Positions 26,733 through 36,022 of a stretch of 64,000 nt of DNA are shown in pieces. Source of the stretch: an uncultured Pelagibacteraceae bacterium (lineage in GTDB: Bacteria; Pseudomonadota; Alphaproteobacteria; Pelagibacterales; Pelagibacteraceae). Below the pieces are notes generated by a model. That model was given only the letters and a program-made list of their open reading frames with translations. It had not been told where the DNA came from and did not search any database. Both the position numbers and the translations under genes were made by a program. Each line of letters starts with the position of its first letter. Position 1 is the first letter of the stretch. The stretch is taken from assembly GCA_902597335.1 (NCBI GenBank), contig CACJXK010000006.1, forward strand, positions 1 to 64,000, given 5' to 3'.

Positions 26733-27263
26733 TTATTGAACAATTTTAATACCCAATAACTGCTCAGAAGATAAATTTGATAACAAAAATACTATATTTT
26801 TGCAAAGTTTAGGGTGAAACCAATCTTTATTTATTTCAAATAAAGGAAGTAATACAAAATTTCTACTGTGCATTCTTTCATGAGGCACATTGATTTTATT
26901 ATTACCAATTTTTTTTTGAATTATTTGGCCATTAAAATCAATAATATCAATATCACAAACTCTTGGAAAATTTCTTTTTGACTTAATTCTTCCGACTCGA
27001 GATTCAACGTTTTTAATTTTGGTAAATAATTTTTTTAAATTAAATCTTGTTTCAATTAATACCACAAAATTGATAAATTCAGGGAAATTTTCATTTGGCC
27101 ATGATTTTGATCTATACAATTTTGATATCTTTTTTATGATAATATTATCTTTTTTTAATAAGCTAAGTGCTTTATTTAAGTTTTTTTTTCTATCTCCTAA
27201 ATTAGAACCAAAGGCTAGATAAACATAATTAACTTGATTTTCTAATATATCTTGCTTTTTCAC
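26733..27263 (-). CDS. folK: 2-amino-4-hydroxy-6-hydroxymethyldihydropteridine pyrophosphokinase
   Basis: FolK transfers pyrophosphate to the pterin precursor of folate. Visible motifs are [54 protein letters not shown] with the DxD metal site, and [17 protein letters not shown] chose GTG at 27263, which places the family start about 14 residues later. A TTG at 27323 would add 20 residues lying entirely inside smpB. Even so the gene overlaps the smpB 3' end by 35 bp. It supplies folate for GlyA and sarcosine oxidase. Confidence 0.9.
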   Translation of the reverse strand: MKKQDILENQVNYVYLAFGSNLGDRKKNLNKALSLLKKDNIIIKKISKLYRSKSWPNENFPEFINFVVLIETRFNLKKLFTKIKNVESRVGRIKSKRNFPRVCDIDIIDFNGQIIQKKIGNNKINVPHERMHSRNFVLLPLFEINKDWFHPKLCKNIVFLLSNLSSEQLLGIKIVQ

Positions 27264-27699
27264 GGTTCCAATCTCTAGTTTTTTTTGTAAGTCTTTTATC
27301 AAATTGTTTTTTTCCTTTAGCAACTGCTATTTCAAGTTTAGCTTTACCTTTTTTAAAATACATTTTAGTTGGTACGATAGTTAATCCATCTTCATGAATT
27401 CTACCAATTATCTTATTTATTTCTCGTTTATTAAGTAAAAGTTTTCTTTCAGAGTAAGGATTGTGGTTTGAATAACTCGCTTGCTTGTAGATGGGTATAT
27501 GTGAATTTATAAGAAATATTTCTCCCTCTTTGTCAACAGCGTAGGAGTCTGCAATATTAATTTTTCCATCACGTACTGACTTTATTTCAGATCCTTTTAA
27601 TACAATTCCTGCTTCAAATAATTCCTTAAAAAAATAATTAAAAGATGCTTTTCTATTAATTGTAATTATTTTAAAACCAGAATTGGTTTTTTTATTCAT
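27229..27699 (-). CDS. smpB: SsrA-binding protein SmpB
   Basis: SmpB binds tmRNA and delivers it to stalled ribosomes in trans-translation. The 156-residue OB-fold protein shows [39 protein letters not shown]-type signatures. They are followed by [19 protein letters not shown], then the basic C-terminal tail [23 protein letters not shown]. Length is normal. No tmRNA gene was found in this window. The gene overlaps dapA by 8 bp and folK by 35 bp. Confidence 0.96.
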   Translation of the reverse strand: MNKKTNSGFKIITINRKASFNYFFKELFEAGIVLKGSEIKSVRDGKINIADSYAVDKEGEIFLINSHIPIYKQASYSNHNPYSERKLLLNKREINKIIGRIHEDGLTIVPTKMYFKKGKAKLEIAVAKGKKQFDKRLTKKTRDWNREKARYIRKSS

Positions 27700-28579
27700 T
27701 AATTAATTCGGCTGATATGAGAGCTTTTTTAACTTCATTTTTAGTTTTGTCTAAAACTGTCACTAATGGTAGCCTGACTTTATCATCACATAAACCAATA
27801 AGTTTTGCTGCATATTTTACTGGAGACGGATTGCTTTCAATAAATAATGATTTATGAACAGGTTGTAGTTTTTGATCAATTTCTTCTGCTTTTTTTAATT
27901 CATCTTTATCACTTGATTTAGAAAATTTTTGCATGTCTGAACACATTTTTGGAGCAATATTTGCAGTGACTGAAATGCATCCTACCCCACCTCTTTTGTT
28001 ATATTCAAAAGCTAGACCATCCTCGCCTGTTAATTGAATAAATTCATTTCCGATTTTTTTAAAAGTCTCATCAACTCTATTCAGATCTCCAGTAGCATCT
28101 TTGACCCCAACAATGTTCTTAAGTTCAAATAATCTAGCCATTGTATCTACCGACATATCGATCACAGATCTTCCAGGAATATTATAAATTATTATAGGTA
28201 TCCCACAGCTGTCATTAATAGCTTTATAATGGGCATATAAGCCCTCCTGAGTAGGTTTATTATAATATGGGGTTACTATCAATGCACCATCGGCTCCAGC
28301 TTTTTCTGCATGCTTTGTTAGTGAAATTGCTTCAACAGTTGAGTTTGACCCTGTGCCGGCTATAACAGGTATTTTTCCTTTTGCTTCTTTTATACAAAGC
28401 TCAATTACTTTTTCATGCTCACCATGTGATAAAGTTGGAGATTCGCCTGTCGTACCAGCTGGCACAAGTCCATTTGTACCATTTTCTAAATGAAAATTAA
28501 TAAGTTTAATATAAGTTTCCTCATCAAGACTTTCGCCTTTAAAAGGTGTTACTAAAGCCACATTTGAACCTTTAAACAT
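27692..28579 (-). CDS. dapA: 4-hydroxy-tetrahydrodipicolinate synthase
   Basis: DapA condenses pyruvate with aspartate semialdehyde, the first committed step of lysine and diaminopimelate synthesis. The 295-residue TIM barrel has [46 protein letters not shown] with the catalytic Tyr, [10 protein letters not shown] with the Schiff-base Lys and [11 protein letters not shown]. Length fits. It heads the minus-strand operon that runs to recO, divergent from the transglycosylase gene. Confidence 0.97.
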   Translation of the reverse strand: MFKGSNVALVTPFKGESLDEETYIKLINFHLENGTNGLVPAGTTGESPTLSHGEHEKVIELCIKEAKGKIPVIAGTGSNSTVEAISLTKHAEKAGADGALIVTPYYNKPTQEGLYAHYKAINDSCGIPIIIYNIPGRSVIDMSVDTMARLFELKNIVGVKDATGDLNRVDETFKKIGNEFIQLTGEDGLAFEYNKRGGVGCISVTANIAPKMCSDMQKFSKSSDKDELKKAEEIDQKLQPVHKSLFIESNPSPVKYAAKLIGLCDDKVRLPLVTVLDKTKNEVKKALISAELINE

Positions 28580-28606
28580 AAATATTTATATCATAAATTG
28601 TTAGAA

Positions 28607-30793
28607 ATGATTTTTAGAAAATCTAAATTCCTATTTACAATTATATTTTTTTTAAGCTTTTTTCAATCATCATATTCAAATGAATTAATAATACCAAAAA
28701 AAAAACCTTCATTTAAAAACAAGTTAATAATTCCTCCTTTAAAACCTGGCGCTGTTATTGAAAAACAAAGCTTAAAAAATGATAAAGATCTACCAAAAGA
28801 GATATTTGGAATTTTATTACCTCCAAAAAAACCACTTGTTGTTAAAAAACAGTTATTAAGAACTGCAAAAAAAACAAAATATTATAGTGAAAGAGATTTT
28901 GAATACGCAAAACAAGCAATTAGATTTATGGAAAAGTCTAATTGGAAAGATGCAAAAATAGTTGCAAAAAAAGCTAGAGCGCCATCAATTTACAATTTTA
29001 TTGAATGGAGACATTTATTAACATCAGGAAATAAAGCATCATTTTCTGAATATAAGAGTTTTATTGAAAGAGTTAAAAATTATCCAAGATTTGATAGAAT
29101 TAAATATCTAGCAGAACATAAGATCAATTTACAAAATCAATCACCTTCAGAAATAATTAATTGGTTTACAAAAAATGAACCCTTAAGTGGATATGGAAAA
29201 ATGATGCTAGGTGAAAGTTTGATAAGGGTTGGTAGATCTGGAGAAGGTATTAAACTTGTTAAAGAAGGCTTTGTAAATGCTGACTTAAATACTAATAGCT
29301 TAAAATATTTTAGGAAGAAATTTAAAAATACTTTAAATACATCAGATTATATTAAACGAGCAGATTATTATGCGTGGGAAGGAAAACACTGGGACCTTAA
29401 AAGAATTATTAGATATTTGCCAAAGGATTATCAATTACTTTATACAGCTAGACAAATATTAATTAGTCAAGGCTATGGTGTTGATGAGGCAATAAAAAAA
29501 GTACCACAAAAATTAAAAAAAGACTCTGGCTTAAAATATGACAGATTGAAATGGAGAAGAAAAAAAGGTCGAGTAGATAGTTCATTGGATATATTAAATA
29601 ATATTCAAAATACAAAAGAATATTTAGTTAGACCTGATAAATGGTGGAAAGAAAGATCAGTAATTGGTAGATCTTTATTATATAAAAAAAAATATAATAC
29701 TGCTTATAAAATAGTTTCAAAACATGCAATGTCAGATGGGCCTGAATATGCAGAGGCCGAATGGATGAGTGGTTGGATAGCATTAAGTTTTTTAAAAAAA
29801 CCTAAGCTTGCAGAAAACCATTTTAAAAATTTTTATTACAGTGTTAACTACCCGATAAGTCTCTCAAGAGGTGCTTACTGGTTGGGAAGAACTTATGAAA
29901 AAATTGGTGATAAAGAAAATTCTATTAAATGGTATTTTGAAGGATCAAAATATTTAACAACTTATTATGGACAACTTTCACATATGAAAGTTAAACCGCA
30001 AGAAAAATTCGAATTAGATAAATTAATGTTTGTTGACGACAAATATGAGCAAGAATTTTATTTAAAAAAACTTGTCGCAATTGTGGATCTACTCGATTAT
30101 TTAAATAAAGATAAATACACCAAACATATATTAAGACATTTAGCTAATGATAATATAGAAAAAGGAAGCGAAGTTTTGGCTGCGAAACTGGCGTCCGATA
30201 TTTCACGATTTGATTTTGCAATACAAGTTTCTAAAATAGCCTCATATCAAAAAAGATTTCATAACCAATTTAATTACCCAATCATGAGTGTGCCAAAATT
30301 TGTTGGTGGCAGGAAAATTCCTGATCCAGCTTTAATATTATCTATTATAAGACAGGAAAGTGAGTTTGATACTTCAGCTAAAAGCAGAGTTGGTGCTCAA
30401 GGATTAATGCAGCTAATGCCATACACTGCTAAAACAGTTTCAAAACAAGCAAAACTTGGTTACTCTAAGTCAAAATTAACAACTGATCCTGAATATAATA
30501 TAAATTTAGGATCTCATTATATAGCTGGATTGATTAGTAATTATAAAGGCTCCTACCCTTTTGCTACAGCTGCTTATAATGCAGGACCCAAAAGAGTTAA
30601 GTACTGGAAGAAATTAAACAAGGATCCCCAAAAAAATCAAATAGATTATGTGGATTGGGTTGAACTAATAAAATTTAAAGAGACCAGAAATTACGTTCAA
30701 AGAGTTTTAGAAAATTATAATGTTTATAGGTACATATTGTCTCAAAAACCAATTTATCTCAGCGATTTTTTTAAAAATAAGCCACTATATTAG
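28607..30793 (+). CDS. Soluble lytic murein transglycosylase (Slt-type)
   Basis: This enzyme cleaves peptidoglycan between MurNAc and GlcNAc, giving anhydro-muropeptides in the periplasm. A signal peptide is visible (KSKFLFTIIFFLSFFQSSYS). A long helical, TPR-like scaffold covers about residues 90-560, as in Slt70. The C-terminal SLT domain has the catalytic Glu in IIRQESEFD (near residue 583), GAQGLMQLMPYTA, LGSHYIAGL and AAYNAGPKRV. The ATG at 28607 is preferred over a TTG three codons earlier. Its stop codon lies inside the terminator hairpin of the opposing tRNA-Ser gene. Confidence 0.92.
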   Translation: MIFRKSKFLFTIIFFLSFFQSSYSNELIIPKKKPSFKNKLIIPPLKPGAVIEKQSLKNDKDLPKEIFGILLPPKKPLVVKKQLLRTAKKTKYYSERDFEYAKQAIRFMEKSNWKDAKIVAKKARAPSIYNFIEWRHLLTSGNKASFSEYKSFIERVKNYPRFDRIKYLAEHKINLQNQSPSEIINWFTKNEPLSGYGKMMLGESLIRVGRSGEGIKLVKEGFVNADLNTNSLKYFRKKFKNTLNTSDYIKRADYYAWEGKHWDLKRIIRYLPKDYQLLYTARQILISQGYGVDEAIKKVPQKLKKDSGLKYDRLKWRRKKGRVDSSLDILNNIQNTKEYLVRPDKWWKERSVIGRSLLYKKKYNTAYKIVSKHAMSDGPEYAEAEWMSGWIALSFLKKPKLAENHFKNFYYSVNYPISLSRGAYWLGRTYEKIGDKENSIKWYFEGSKYLTTYYGQLSHMKVKPQEKFELDKLMFVDDKYEQEFYLKKLVAIVDLLDYLNKDKYTKHILRHLANDNIEKGSEVLAAKLASDISRFDFAIQVSKIASYQKRFHNQFNYPIMSVPKFVGGRKIPDPALILSIIRQESEFDTSAKSRVGAQGLMQLMPYTAKTVSKQAKLGYSKSKLTTDPEYNINLGSHYIAGLISNYKGSYPFATAAYNAGPKRVKYWKKLNKDPQKNQIDYVDWVELIKFKETRNYVQRVLENYNVYRYILSQKPIYLSDFFKNKPLY

Positions 30794-30797
30794 TGGC
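30773..30797 (-). terminator. Rho-independent terminator of tRNA-Ser, sharing the CCA end
   Basis: On the minus strand GCCACTA-ATA-TAGTGGC forms a perfect 7 bp stem and is followed by TTATTTTT. The left arm contains the encoded CCA of the tRNA, and the same DNA holds the stop codon of the convergent transglycosylase gene. Confidence 0.6.
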
Positions 30798-30888
30798 GGA
30801 AGGAGAGGGATTCGAACCCTCGGTACACCTTTTCAAGCGTACGGCGGTTTAGCAAACCGCTGGTTTCAACCAGCTCACCCATCCTTCC
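30794..30888 (-). tRNA. tRNA-Ser (anticodon GCU)
   Basis: The minus strand folds into a cloverleaf. The 7 bp acceptor is GGAAGGA/TCCTTCC, and the D-arm contains GAGCTGGTTGAAACCAGC. The anticodon arm is GCGGT-TTGCTAA-ACCGC with anticodon GCT, reading AGC/AGU. A long class II variable arm follows (GTACG...TGTAC), and the T-arm is GAGGG-TTCGAAT-CCCTC. G73 and CCA are encoded. The long variable arm and anticodon both fit serine. Confidence 0.95.
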
Positions 30889-30903
30889 GTACGTAGATGT
30901 GTA

Positions 30904-30938
30904 ACTTGAAATCATTGAATATTCAATATTAATCAAGT
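30904..30938 (+). promoter_or_regulatory. Nested palindrome upstream of the sarcosine oxidase operon
   Basis: A perfect 12 bp palindrome TTGAATATTCAA (30915-30926) is nested within ACTTGA (30904-30909) and TCAAGT (30933-30938), whose centre differs by half a base. It ends 15 bp before the soxB ATG. This is the right place for an operator or activator site controlling sarcosine use. No regulator gene is adjacent. Confidence 0.4.
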
Positions 30939-30952
30939 AATTTCTGGCAATT

Positions 30953-32206
30953 ATGAAAAACAAATATTCGATATTCTCACTTATTAAAAATGCTTTTTCG
31001 CAGCATGAAAACTGGAAGCAAGCCTGGGGAGATCCTGAGCCAAAAAGAGAATATGAAGCCATTATAATTGGCGGTGGTGGCCACGGGTTAGCAACAGCTT
31101 ACTACCTAGCTAAAAAGCATAACATGAGAAATATTGCTGTGTTAGAAAAAGGCTGGATTGGTGGAGGAAATACAGGAAGAAATACTACAATTATAAGATC
31201 AAATTATTTGTGGGATGCAAGTGCCGGATTATACGACCATGCATTAAAGATTTGGGAAAACTTATCTCAAGAATTAAATTACAATATAATGTTTAGTCAA
31301 AGAGGAGTTATGAATTTAGCCCATAACCTTCAAGATGTAAGGGATTTAAAAAGAAGAACTCATGCAAACAGACTTAATGGTATTGATGCAGTGTGGTTAA
31401 ATACAGATCAAGTAAAAGAATTTTGTCCAATAATAAATACTTCTCCAGATATAAGATACCCTGTTCTTGGTGGAACATTACAAAGAAGAGCGGGAACTGC
31501 TAGACATGATGCTGTTGCATGGGGTTATGCAAGAGGTGCAGATAAAATGGGAGTTGATATAATTCAAAATTGTGAAGTTAAAGGTGTAAAAAGAAATGGA
31601 GATCAAGTTGAAGGTGTTGAAACATCAAAAGGATTTATTAAAACAAAAAAAATTGGTGTTGTTGCAGCAGGACACTCAAGTGTAATTGCTAACATGGCAG
31701 GATTAAAATTACCACTGGAAAGTAAACCTTTACAGGCATTAGTTTCAGAACCAGTCAAACCAATAATTGACACTGTGGTAATGTCCAATGCTGTACATGC
31801 ATATGTTAGTCAGTCTGACAAAGGTGAACTAGTAATTGGCGCTGGTACCGACGCTTATGTTTCTTATACTCAAAGAGGTAGTCACGATGTTGTCGAAGGA
31901 ACATTAAAAGCAATATTGGAGCTTTACCCTATTTTTAGCCGAATGAAAATGTTGAGACAATGGGGTGGGATTGTTGATATATGTCCTGATGCAAGTCCAA
32001 TAATTAGTAAAACAAATATAAAAGGACTGTATTTTAACTGTGGTTGGGGCACTGGAGGTTTTAAAGCAACACCTGGATCTGGTGATTTATTTGCACACAC
32101 TATTGCTAATGATGAACCACATAAATTAAATGCTGCATTTAATCTTAATCGATTTGTGAGTGGAGATCTAGTTGATGAACATGGTGCAGCTGCTGTAGCA
32201 CACTAA
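30953..32206 (+). CDS. soxB: Sarcosine oxidase beta subunit
   Basis: SoxB is the catalytic flavoprotein subunit of heterotetrameric sarcosine oxidase, which demethylates sarcosine to glycine. The 417-residue protein shows an FAD-binding Rossmann motif [21 protein letters not shown] near residue 36, then [17 protein letters not shown] and [14 protein letters not shown]. It ends with [21 protein letters not shown], typical of DAO-family SoxB. It shares TAATG with soxD, the first junction of the BDAG operon. Related dimethylglycine or N-methyl amino acid substrates are possible. Confidence 0.94.
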   Translation: MKNKYSIFSLIKNAFSQHENWKQAWGDPEPKREYEAIIIGGGGHGLATAYYLAKKHNMRNIAVLEKGWIGGGNTGRNTTIIRSNYLWDASAGLYDHALKIWENLSQELNYNIMFSQRGVMNLAHNLQDVRDLKRRTHANRLNGIDAVWLNTDQVKEFCPIINTSPDIRYPVLGGTLQRRAGTARHDAVAWGYARGADKMGVDIIQNCEVKGVKRNGDQVEGVETSKGFIKTKKIGVVAAGHSSVIANMAGLKLPLESKPLQALVSEPVKPIIDTVVMSNAVHAYVSQSDKGELVIGAGTDAYVSYTQRGSHDVVEGTLKAILELYPIFSRMKMLRQWGGIVDICPDASPIISKTNIKGLYFNCGWGTGGFKATPGSGDLFAHTIANDEPHKLNAAFNLNRFVSGDLVDEHGAAAVAH

Positions 32207-32481
32207 TGTTTTTAATAAATTGTCCATATTGTGGTGAAAGAGACCAGAGTGAATTTTCATGTGGAGGTGAAGCTCACATAGTTAGACCGAAACAACCAAC
32301 TGAACTAAGTGATGATCAATGGGCAGAATATCTATTTATGAGAAAGAATATTAAAGGTGTTCAGTTCGAAAGATGGAACCATGCTCATGGATGTAGGAAG
32401 TGGTTTAATATGGTTAGAGACACATCAAATGACAAGATACATGCGGTTTATAAAATGGGTGAAAAACCACCGGTAGAATAA
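32206..32481 (+). CDS. soxD: Sarcosine oxidase delta subunit
   Basis: SoxD is the small zinc-binding structural subunit of heterotetrameric sarcosine oxidase. The 91-residue protein has the expected zinc ligands, INCPYCGERDQSEFSCGGEA at the N-terminus and WNHAHGCRKWFNMVRDT later, and normal length. Its start overlaps the soxB stop and its stop is directly followed by soxA, so the three are translationally coupled. Confidence 0.95.
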   Translation: MFLINCPYCGERDQSEFSCGGEAHIVRPKQPTELSDDQWAEYLFMRKNIKGVQFERWNHAHGCRKWFNMVRDTSNDKIHAVYKMGEKPPVE

Positions 32482-35400
32482 ATGACAAAATATAGAGTTA
32501 ATAAGACAAAACATGTAGATCAAACTAAGACGGTTTCATTTGATTTCGATGGGAAATCTTATCACGGTTTTGAAGGTGATACTTTGGCATCTGCCCTACT
32601 TTCAAATGGAGTTCATTTAGTTGGTAGAAGCTTTAAATATCATCGACCAAGAGGAATAATGTCTAGTGGATCAGAAGAACCTAATGCGATATGCCAAATA
32701 AACGAAGATACAGATTTAACAGAACCTAATGTTAGAGCTACAGAGATTGAATTGTATGAAGGTTTAAAAGCCTCAAGTCAAAATTGTTGGCCCAGTGTTA
32801 ATTTTGATATAGGAGGAATTAACAATTTTATATCTCCATTTATACCTGCAGGTTTTTATTATAAGACTTTTATGTGGCCTAAAAGTTTCTGGAAAAAAAT
32901 TTATGAACCGTTGATAAGATGGTCTGCGGGACTAGGGAAATCGCCAAGAAAACCCGATCCTGAATTGTATGACCATAAACATGTCCATTGTGATGTATTA
33001 ATTATAGGTGGTGGTATTTCTGGAATTATAGCATCAAAAATTGCTGCTAAAAATAATTTAAAAACAATATTGATTGAAGATAAAAATACTCTTGGAGGGT
33101 CAACAATATTTCAAAAGAATGAAAATTATAAAATTAACGATAAATATTCAGGTGAATGGATAGATGAGGAGATAGCAGAACTTAAAAAATTAGATAATTT
33201 AACAATCAAAACTAGAACAAGCTTAGCAGCTTATCATAGTTATAATTACCTCTTAGCAAAAGAAAATATTTCAGACCATCTACCATTGGATAAAAGAAAT
33301 GGTGGCATCAGACAGAGATTATGGAAAATCAGAGCTGATAAAGTAATAGTAGCAACTGGTGCTATAGAAAGACCCCTTGTGTTTAATAATAACGATAGAC
33401 CAGGAATAATGCTTTCTAACTCTGTAAAAAAATATTTAGACTTTTATGGAGTGTCTTGTGGATTCAAGAATGTGATATTTACTAATAATGATAGTGCTTA
33501 TGAAACGGCTGTTTCCTTGAAAGAAAAAGGAATATCTGTCGAAATGATAGATATAAGAAAAAAATCTAATTCAAAAATTGTAAAAAATGCTGAACAACTT
33601 GGAGTTAAAATTTATTGGAACTCAACAGTGGTTAACACTTTTGGTCTTAGAAAAATATATTCTATTGATATAATGAATTTATCAGAGGATGGATCAAATG
33701 TTGTTGGAAATAAAATTAGAATTAACTGTGATTGTTTGGCGATAAGTGGTGGTTGGACACCGATGGTCCACATGCACACACAATCTGGTGGAAAGTTAGA
33801 TTTTAGAGAAATTGATCAAACTTTTATACCAAATGAAATCGACAAGAATCATATTAATGTTGGTTCATGTAATGGTGACTTTGAACTTGAAGAAATAATT
33901 AATAATACAAATAAAAAGGTAAAGAATTTTTTGAATGTCAGCAAAACTCAATTTGACAACACTTCTGTATTAAACTCAAAAGAATTAGATAAAAGAAATA
34001 TATGGCTACTACCAAATTATATATCAGAGGGTAAATGCAAATCTTTTATTGATTTTCAAAATGACTCTACTGCAAAAGATATAAAACTTGCCCTCAGAGA
34101 AGGTTTTAAATCTATTGAACATGTAAAACGTTACACAACAACTGGTATGGCAACTGATCAAGGCAAATTATCCAACATGCATGCATTGGGTATTATCGCA
34201 GATACAGCTGGAGTTAAAATGGGTGCACTAGGAACAACAACATTTAGACCTCCGTTTACACCATTAACTTTTGGATCAATAGTTGGAAGAAGTGTGGGTA
34301 ATTTTTTTGATATAATAAGAAAAACGTCAATTCATGAATGGCATATTCAAAATAAAGCTAAATTCGAAAATGTTGGACAATGGAAAAGACCTTGGTACTA
34401 CCCTATTAATGACGAAGGTCTTCATGAAGCTGTTCAAAGAGAAAGTAAGGCAGCTAGAGATAGTGCAGGAATTTTAGATGCTTCTACACTTGGAAAAATA
34501 GATATTCAAGGAACTGACGCATCTGAATTTTTAAATAGAGTTTACACAAATGCATGGTCAAAATTAGGAATTGGAAAATGCAGATATGGATTAATGTTAA
34601 ATGAAGATGGCATGGTTTATGATGATGGTGTTACGACTAGATTAGGTGAAAATCATTATTTAATGACTACAACAACAGGAGGAGCAGCTAATGTTCTTTC
34701 AAAACTTGAAGACTATTTACAAACAGAGTGGCCTGAGTTAGATGTTTACTTAACTTCAGTCACAGACCACTACTCTACAGCAAGTATATGTGGTCCAAAC
34801 TCTAAAAAAATATTAAAAAAAATATTTCCGGATAAAGATTTTAGTGATGATGCTTTTCCACATATGTCTTATCAAAACGGCAAGATTGATGAGATAAATT
34901 GTAGAATAATGAGAATAAGTTTTACTGGCGAACTTAGCTATGAAATTAACATAGAGTCAAAATATGGAAAATCGTTATGGGAAAAATGCATTGAGGCAGG
35001 AAAAGAATTTCAGATTACACCTTACGGAACAGAAACCATGCATTTATTAAGAGCTGAAAAAGGTTTTATTATTGTCGGTCAAGATACAGATGGAACAATG
35101 ACTCCAATTGATCTTCAAATGGATTGGATAGTTAGCAAAAAAAAATATGATTTTATTGGAAAAAGATCACTTTATAGAAGTGATACTATTAGAGAAGATA
35201 GAAAGCAACTTGTAGGATTACTCACAGATGATCCAAATGAAGTTTTAGAGGAAGGAGCTCAGATTGTCTCTGATATGACCAAAAAACCAATAGAAATGAT
35301 TGGACATGTAACGTCGAGTTACTTTAGTCCAAATTTAAATAAATCAATTGCACTTGCTGTTGTAAAAAGTGGAAAAAAAATGAATGGTCAAAAACTTATT

Positions 35401-35484
35401 GTACCAATGGAAAATAAAAACATAAATGTAACAGTTTCTGACTCTGTTTTTTTAGATAAAGAAAATAAGAGGATTAATGCTTAA
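32482..35484 (+). CDS. soxA: Sarcosine oxidase alpha subunit
   Basis: SoxA is the large subunit. It passes the methyl group of sarcosine to tetrahydrofolate as 5,10-methylene-THF and binds NAD. Residues 15-110 are a ferredoxin-like Fer2_4 fold (FDFDGKSYHGFEGDTLASAL, RSFKYHRPRGI). A pyridine-nucleotide domain starts near residue 170 (VLIIGGGISGIIASKIAAKN). From about residue 600 to the end a GcvT-like aminomethyltransferase domain is present, with LRAEKGFIIVGQDTDGTMTP. At 1000 residues the length is typical. It overlaps soxG by 8 bp. Confidence 0.95.
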   Translation: MTKYRVNKTKHVDQTKTVSFDFDGKSYHGFEGDTLASALLSNGVHLVGRSFKYHRPRGIMSSGSEEPNAICQINEDTDLTEPNVRATEIELYEGLKASSQNCWPSVNFDIGGINNFISPFIPAGFYYKTFMWPKSFWKKIYEPLIRWSAGLGKSPRKPDPELYDHKHVHCDVLIIGGGISGIIASKIAAKNNLKTILIEDKNTLGGSTIFQKNENYKINDKYSGEWIDEEIAELKKLDNLTIKTRTSLAAYHSYNYLLAKENISDHLPLDKRNGGIRQRLWKIRADKVIVATGAIERPLVFNNNDRPGIMLSNSVKKYLDFYGVSCGFKNVIFTNNDSAYETAVSLKEKGISVEMIDIRKKSNSKIVKNAEQLGVKIYWNSTVVNTFGLRKIYSIDIMNLSEDGSNVVGNKIRINCDCLAISGGWTPMVHMHTQSGGKLDFREIDQTFIPNEIDKNHINVGSCNGDFELEEIINNTNKKVKNFLNVSKTQFDNTSVLNSKELDKRNIWLLPNYISEGKCKSFIDFQNDSTAKDIKLALREGFKSIEHVKRYTTTGMATDQGKLSNMHALGIIADTAGVKMGALGTTTFRPPFTPLTFGSIVGRSVGNFFDIIRKTSIHEWHIQNKAKFENVGQWKRPWYYPINDEGLHEAVQRESKAARDSAGILDASTLGKIDIQGTDASEFLNRVYTNAWSKLGIGKCRYGLMLNEDGMVYDDGVTTRLGENHYLMTTTTGGAANVLSKLEDYLQTEWPELDVYLTSVTDHYSTASICGPNSKKILKKIFPDKDFSDDAFPHMSYQNGKIDEINCRIMRISFTGELSYEINIESKYGKSLWEKCIEAGKEFQITPYGTETMHLLRAEKGFIIVGQDTDGTMTPIDLQMDWIVSKKKYDFIGKRSLYRSDTIREDRKQLVGLLTDDPNEVLEEGAQIVSDMTKKPIEMIGHVTSSYFSPNLNKSIALAVVKSGKKMNGQKLIVPMENKNINVTVSDSVFLDKENKRINA

Positions 35485-36022
35485 TAAAGAATATCCTAAA
35501 TTTGAAAAAAATTCATTTGAAGGTCTCGAAATTTCATTATCTGAACCAATCGTAAAAATAAATTTAAGAGGAAAAAAGAAAGAATTTTTTACCAAAATAG
35601 GAAAAATCTTGTCTATAATTTTACCTATTGAGCCGAATACAAGTTCATCAAATCAACAATACAATACACTGTGGCTAAGTCCAGACGAATGGTTAGTATA
35701 TTTTAACAGTGAAGATCGACAATTATTCAATAATCTTTTTAATGAAATTTCAAAACTCAATTTTGGTTCAGTCGTTGATGTCTCAGATCAATGGATTTGT
35801 ATTAATATAAAAGGCAATAACACTTTTGATCTTCTTTCCTCTGGATCGCCATTTAATTTTGAAAGTTTCAAAAAAACTAAAAACTCAGTTACACAAACCC
35901 TGTTAAATCATACAGATGTGATTATCCACCATAAAGAAATCAATGAAATTAATCTTTTTGTAAGAAGATCCTTTTCTGAAGATTTATGGTTGTGGATTAA
36001 GGACAGTGCTAGATTTATCTAA
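35477..36022 (+). CDS. soxG: Sarcosine oxidase gamma subunit
   Basis: SoxG is the fourth, structural subunit of heterotetrameric sarcosine oxidase and resembles a short GcvT fold. The 181-residue protein has WLSPDEWLVYF, VVDVSDQWICINIKG and LFVRRSFSEDLWLWI, matching the conserved SoxG pattern (lgPdEWLl, sqawa.l.l.G, RSfa.ylw.wL). An AGAGG ribosome binding site precedes the ATG inside the soxA 3' end. Its last 39 bp overlap the opposing MATE gene. Confidence 0.9.
   Translation: MLNKEYPKFEKNSFEGLEISLSEPIVKINLRGKKKEFFTKIGKILSIILPIEPNTSSSNQQYNTLWLSPDEWLVYFNSEDRQLFNNLFNEISKLNFGSVVDVSDQWICINIKGNNTFDLLSSGSPFNFESFKKTKNSVTQTLLNHTDVIIHHKEINEINLFVRRSFSEDLWLWIKDSARFI

Noticed and set aside
30790-31062. 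90-residue minus-strand reading frame over tRNA-Ser and the soxB start
   Set aside because: It runs through the complete tRNA gene and is antisense to soxB; the translation has no family features.
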